This document shows positions 5,441 through 7,752 of a stretch of 7,752 nt of DNA, piece by piece. The notes beneath the pieces were generated by a model, which was given only the letters and a program-made list of their open reading frames with translations, made no database searches and was not told where the DNA came from. This DNA is from an uncultured Ruminococcus sp. (GTDB lineage: Bacteria > Bacillota > Clostridia > Oscillospirales > Ruminococcaceae). The DNA lies in assembly GCA_947174965.1 (NCBI GenBank), contig CAMWKY010000088.1, forward strand, positions 1 through 7,752. The letters are read 5' to 3'. Within the stretch, counting starts at the first letter, position 1; every line of letters begins with the position of its first letter. Both the position numbers and the translations under genes were made by a program.

Positions 5441-7531
5441 TTAAACATTGTAAATAATTTCTGAATATGTCGGAATAGGATATAAATCCTGTGGCATATT
5501 GATTTCAATTTCATCAGCAATATTGCGCATAATATCCATTTCAGCAAGCACATAATCATGGAAAAACTCTGCCTGTTTCTGTACATTGGAAATTTTGCAG
5601 GCTTCTGCAACGATTTTTTCAAGTCTTTCAATTGATTCATAGAATCTGTCGCATAAATCATTGAGTTTTCCGGCGATTTTCTGTTCCGTATTTGCAGTCA
5701 TACCGATTGCTTTCTTTGATGCAATTGAAACACAAAGCTTGTTGAGATAGTCAAGAGATGCAGGAAGTAACTGTTTTCTTGCCATTTCAATCATGGTACG
5801 AGCTTCAATACGTCTTGTCTTTGAATATTTTTCAAGATGAATTTCAGTTCTTGCAATAAGTTCACTTTTATTGTAAATGCCGAATTTACGGAGTATTTTA
5901 AGATTTTTTTCGTCTGTATAATGTGGCATACAGTCAACAATTGACGGATAATTCGGCAATCCACGTCTTTCGGCTTCCTTTACCCATTCAGGAGAATAAC
6001 CGTCGCCATTGAAAATAATACGTCTGTGAGCTTTCAGAACTTCTTTCAGCAGTTTTTTTAACTCCTTTTCAAACTGTTCACTGTTCTTATATGGTTCAAG
6101 TCTGTCTGCAAACCAGCTTAATTCCTCTGCCACGATAGTATTAAGCAAAGCGTTCGGACAGCCTATATTATCAGATGAGCCGACCATTCTGAACTCAAAA
6201 CGGTTTCCCGTGAACGCAAACGGCGATGTTCTGTTTCTGTCTGTTGAGTCTTTCGGAAATGACGGAAGTGCATTTACTCCGATTTCAAATGCCTGAGCCT
6301 GAGTTTTATAAACACCGTCCTCCTCAATTGCTTTAAGTACTGCATCAAGTTCTTCACCTAAAAACATGGAGATAATTGCAGGAGGTGCTTCATCTGCACC
6401 AAGTCTGTGGTCATTTCCTGCTGATGCTGCGGAAAGTCGCATAAGGTCGGCATATTCGTCAACACCTTTAATCAATGCACAAAGGATAGTGAGGAACTGC
6501 AAATTCTCCATAGGCGTATCGCCTGGGTCAAGCAGATTCTGTCCGTCATTTGTAGTCATAGACCAGTTGTTGTGTTTTCCCGAACCGTTTATTCCCTCAA
6601 ACGGCTTTTCGTGGAGCAGGCACACAAGACCGTGACGGAGTGCAACTTTCTCCATGACTTCCATAGCAAGTTCATTCTGGTCTGTACCAAGATTTGATGT
6701 TGTGAAAATAGGTGCCATTTCATGTTGTGCTGGTGCAACTTCATTGTGCTTTGTCTTTGAGTAAATTCCAAGTTTCCATAATTCCATATCCAAATAAGCC
6801 ATATATGATGCGATACGTGGCTTTAAATTAGCAAAATACTGGTCGTCAAGTTCCTGACCCTTCGGCGGTTTTGCACCGAAAAGTGTTCTGCCTGTCAATA
6901 CCAAGTCTTCTCGCTGGTCGTATTTTGCCTTGTCGATAAGGAAATACTCCTGCTCCGCACCGACAGTTGAAGTGACTCTTGTCACATTTTCATTTCCGAA
7001 AAGCTTCAAAAAACGTACAGCAGACTTGCTTAAAGCGTCCATTGAACGCAAAAGCGGAGTTTTCTTGTCAAGAGTTTCACCAGTATAGGACACGAAAACA
7101 GTTGGTATATACAAACTTCCCTCTTTTACAAAACAATAAGAAGTCGGGTCCCATGCGGTGTATCCTCTTGCGGAACTTGTCTGCCTTAATCCGCCTGACG
7201 GAAATGAAGAAGCATCAGGCTCACCCTTTATAAGTGCCTTGCCCGAAAACTCCATAAGAGCAGTACCGTTTGCCCCGATACTTATAAATGAATCATGTTT
7301 TTCTGCTGTTGTACCAGTCATAGGCTGAAACCAGTGTGTATAGTGAGTTGCACCAAGTTCCAATGCCCAGTCCTTGATAGCATTTGCAACAACGTCTGCT
7401 GTTTCCATGTCAAGCGGTACACTCTTTTCCATAGTGCGTCGCAGATTTTTATAGATGTTTTTCGGCAGTTTTGCTTTCATGACTGTTTCATTGAATACAT
7501 TACAGCCGAAAATCTCCGGAATATTAGTCAT
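5441..7531 (-). CDS. glnN: Type III glutamine synthetase
   Basis: A 696-residue enzyme that joins ammonia to glutamate at the cost of ATP, the entry step of nitrogen assimilation in the cytoplasm. Length is that of the GSIII class (about 700-730) and far from GSI or GSII (about 350-470). The GSIII N-terminal domain (about 1-180) includes THWFQPMTG (64-72) and EFSGKALIKGEPDASSFPSG (94-113). The catalytic domain follows: GAEQEYFLID (191-200, metal-binding Glu), NEVAPAQHE (263-271), NGSGKHNNWS (315-324), AGNDHRLGADEAPP (371-384), and NRTSPFAFTGNRFEFR (433-448). The C-terminal helical extension (about 560-696) is complete. The start at 7531 is preceded by GGGAGG (7545-7540) at 8 bases. The gene is monocistronic, with its own promoter and the shared terminator. 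GSIII is common in Bacteroides, cyanobacteria and ruminococci, where ammonia supply controls its expression. Confidence 0.97.
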   Translation of the reverse strand: MTNIPEIFGCNVFNETVMKAKLPKNIYKNLRRTMEKSVPLDMETADVVANAIKDWALELGATHYTHWFQPMTGTTAEKHDSFISIGANGTALMEFSGKALIKGEPDASSFPSGGLRQTSSARGYTAWDPTSYCFVKEGSLYIPTVFVSYTGETLDKKTPLLRSMDALSKSAVRFLKLFGNENVTRVTSTVGAEQEYFLIDKAKYDQREDLVLTGRTLFGAKPPKGQELDDQYFANLKPRIASYMAYLDMELWKLGIYSKTKHNEVAPAQHEMAPIFTTSNLGTDQNELAMEVMEKVALRHGLVCLLHEKPFEGINGSGKHNNWSMTTNDGQNLLDPGDTPMENLQFLTILCALIKGVDEYADLMRLSAASAGNDHRLGADEAPPAIISMFLGEELDAVLKAIEEDGVYKTQAQAFEIGVNALPSFPKDSTDRNRTSPFAFTGNRFEFRMVGSSDNIGCPNALLNTIVAEELSWFADRLEPYKNSEQFEKELKKLLKEVLKAHRRIIFNGDGYSPEWVKEAERRGLPNYPSIVDCMPHYTDEKNLKILRKFGIYNKSELIARTEIHLEKYSKTRRIEARTMIEMARKQLLPASLDYLNKLCVSIASKKAIGMTANTEQKIAGKLNDLCDRFYESIERLEKIVAEACKISNVQKQAEFFHDYVLAEMDIMRNIADEIEINMPQDLYPIPTYSEIIYNV

Positions 7532-7557
7532 ATACTTTTCCTCCCATATTTCAATCA

Positions 7558-7604
7558 GTTATTACATTATAACATATTTATCAGGGGCGGTCAATATTCA
7601 CGGA
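7558..7604. promoter_or_regulatory. Two imperfect dyads over the glnN promoter, possible operators
   Basis: GTTAT-N6-ATAAC (7558-7573) covers the -10 box and start point, and CGGTCAATATTCACGG (7589-7604), symmetric at 12 of 16 positions around AATATT, covers the -35 box. Both sit where a repressor would block polymerase. Neither fits the Bacillus GlnR/TnrA site (TGTNA-N7-TNACA) exactly, though TGTTA at 7574-7570 on the - strand is one half-site. A+T-rich promoters form such symmetry by chance, so this is a suggestion only. Confidence 0.3.
7566..7594 (-). promoter_or_regulatory. Vegetative (sigma-70/SigA-type) promoter of glnN
   Basis: Read on the - strand, TTGACC (7594-7589) and a perfect TATAAT (7571-7566) are 17 bases apart. 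Transcription would begin near 7559, giving a leader of about 28 bases before the ATG at 7531, too short for a riboswitch. Regulation by nitrogen would therefore most likely act through proteins binding the promoter itself. Confidence 0.87.
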
Positions 7605-7628
7605 AAAATTTTTTTATTTGTAACTGCT

Positions 7629-7752
7629 TCAACTATTTCTTTGATTATTATTTTTTCCTCCTATTACAATTTCGCCGTGCTTCTCCTCATATTGTTCAAT
7701 GCAGTCACGAATTAAAATCAAAATCTGTCCGTTTGCGGAACGTGCATCATAA
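7629..7752 (-). CDS. C-terminal end of an Arc-like ribbon-helix-helix DNA-binding protein (5' end outside window)
   Basis: An open - strand frame enters from the right edge and ends at TGA (7631-7629), giving the last 40 residues. The stretch DARSANGQILILIRDCIEQY followed by EEKHGEI matches the second half of Arc-family ribbon-helix-helix domains: the turn with R-S-x-N, helix 2 with the hydrophobic I-L-x-L-I pattern, and a Y-E-x-x-H-G end. The DNA-contacting beta strand and helix 1 lie outside the window. Such proteins are small (about 50-70 residues) dimeric repressors or antitoxin-like regulators. The tail GGKNNNQRNS is polar and probably disordered. The gene ends only about 35 bases before the glnN -35 box, in the same direction, with no clear terminator hairpin between them, so some read-through into glnN is possible. 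Whether it regulates glnN is unknown. Confidence 0.7.
   Translation of the reverse strand, partial: YDARSANGQILILIRDCIEQYEEKHGEIVIGGKNNNQRNS

Noticed and set aside
6366..7233. Open frames opposite glnN (6366-6635 and 6979-7233 on +, 6589-6771 on - in another frame)
   Set aside because: All fall in the most conserved parts of the glutamine synthetase and show no independent coding evidence.
7455..7715. 86-residue hydrophobic + strand frame across the glnN promoter
   Set aside because: It runs antisense to the glnN start, promoter and the ribbon-helix-helix tail; its hydrophobicity comes from T-rich intergenic DNA and it has no ribosome site.

Overview
The window looks like chromosomal DNA of an anaerobic, low-GC Firmicute, most probably a Ruminococcus-type clostridium. 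The clues are an A+T-rich composition, strong AGGAGG-like ribosome sites, TAA stop codons on most genes, a type III glutamine synthetase, and a family 3 beta-glucosidase whose two core domains are in inverted order, an arrangement known from rumen bacteria such as Ruminococcus albus and Butyrivibrio. The genus is an inference; no rRNA or other marker is present.

Layout: (1) 2-220 (+) is the tail of an unrecognised gene cut by the window edge, followed by a rho-independent terminator. (2) A textbook vegetative promoter (TTGCAA, 17 bases, TATAAT) then drives a tightly packed four-gene run on the + strand: a cytoplasmic GH3 beta-glucosidase (329-3067), a SAM-dependent methyltransferase of the phospholipid N-methyltransferase/KsgA-like type (3081-3638), a small ArsC/Spx-type thioredoxin-fold protein (3654-3995), and a YdjI-type SPFH protein ending in four tandem zinc ribbons (4025-5365). 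Gaps are 13, 15 and 29 bases with no visible terminator, so co-transcription is likely. (3) A perfect 8-bp hairpin flanked by A and T runs (5404-5439) serves as a shared terminator for the converging transcripts. (4) On the - strand, 7531-5441 encodes a complete type III glutamine synthetase (GlnN) with its own consensus promoter (TTGACC, 17 bases, TATAAT), which carries two imperfect dyads that could be operators. (5) At the right edge (7752-7629, -) is the C-terminal end of an Arc-like ribbon-helix-helix protein.

Functionally, the beta-glucosidase would hydrolyse imported cellodextrins or similar glucosides inside the cell, and GlnN assimilates ammonia. The three genes behind the glucosidase do not belong to sugar catabolism. 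A lipid- or RNA-directed methyltransferase, a redox-type small protein and a membrane-associated SPFH/zinc-ribbon protein together suggest an envelope or stress role, but that is inference. I see no CRISPR array, tRNA, rRNA, insertion sequence or prophage. The window is mostly ordinary housekeeping and accessory metabolism; the most unusual items are the expanded zinc-ribbon tail of the SPFH protein and its gene neighbourhood.
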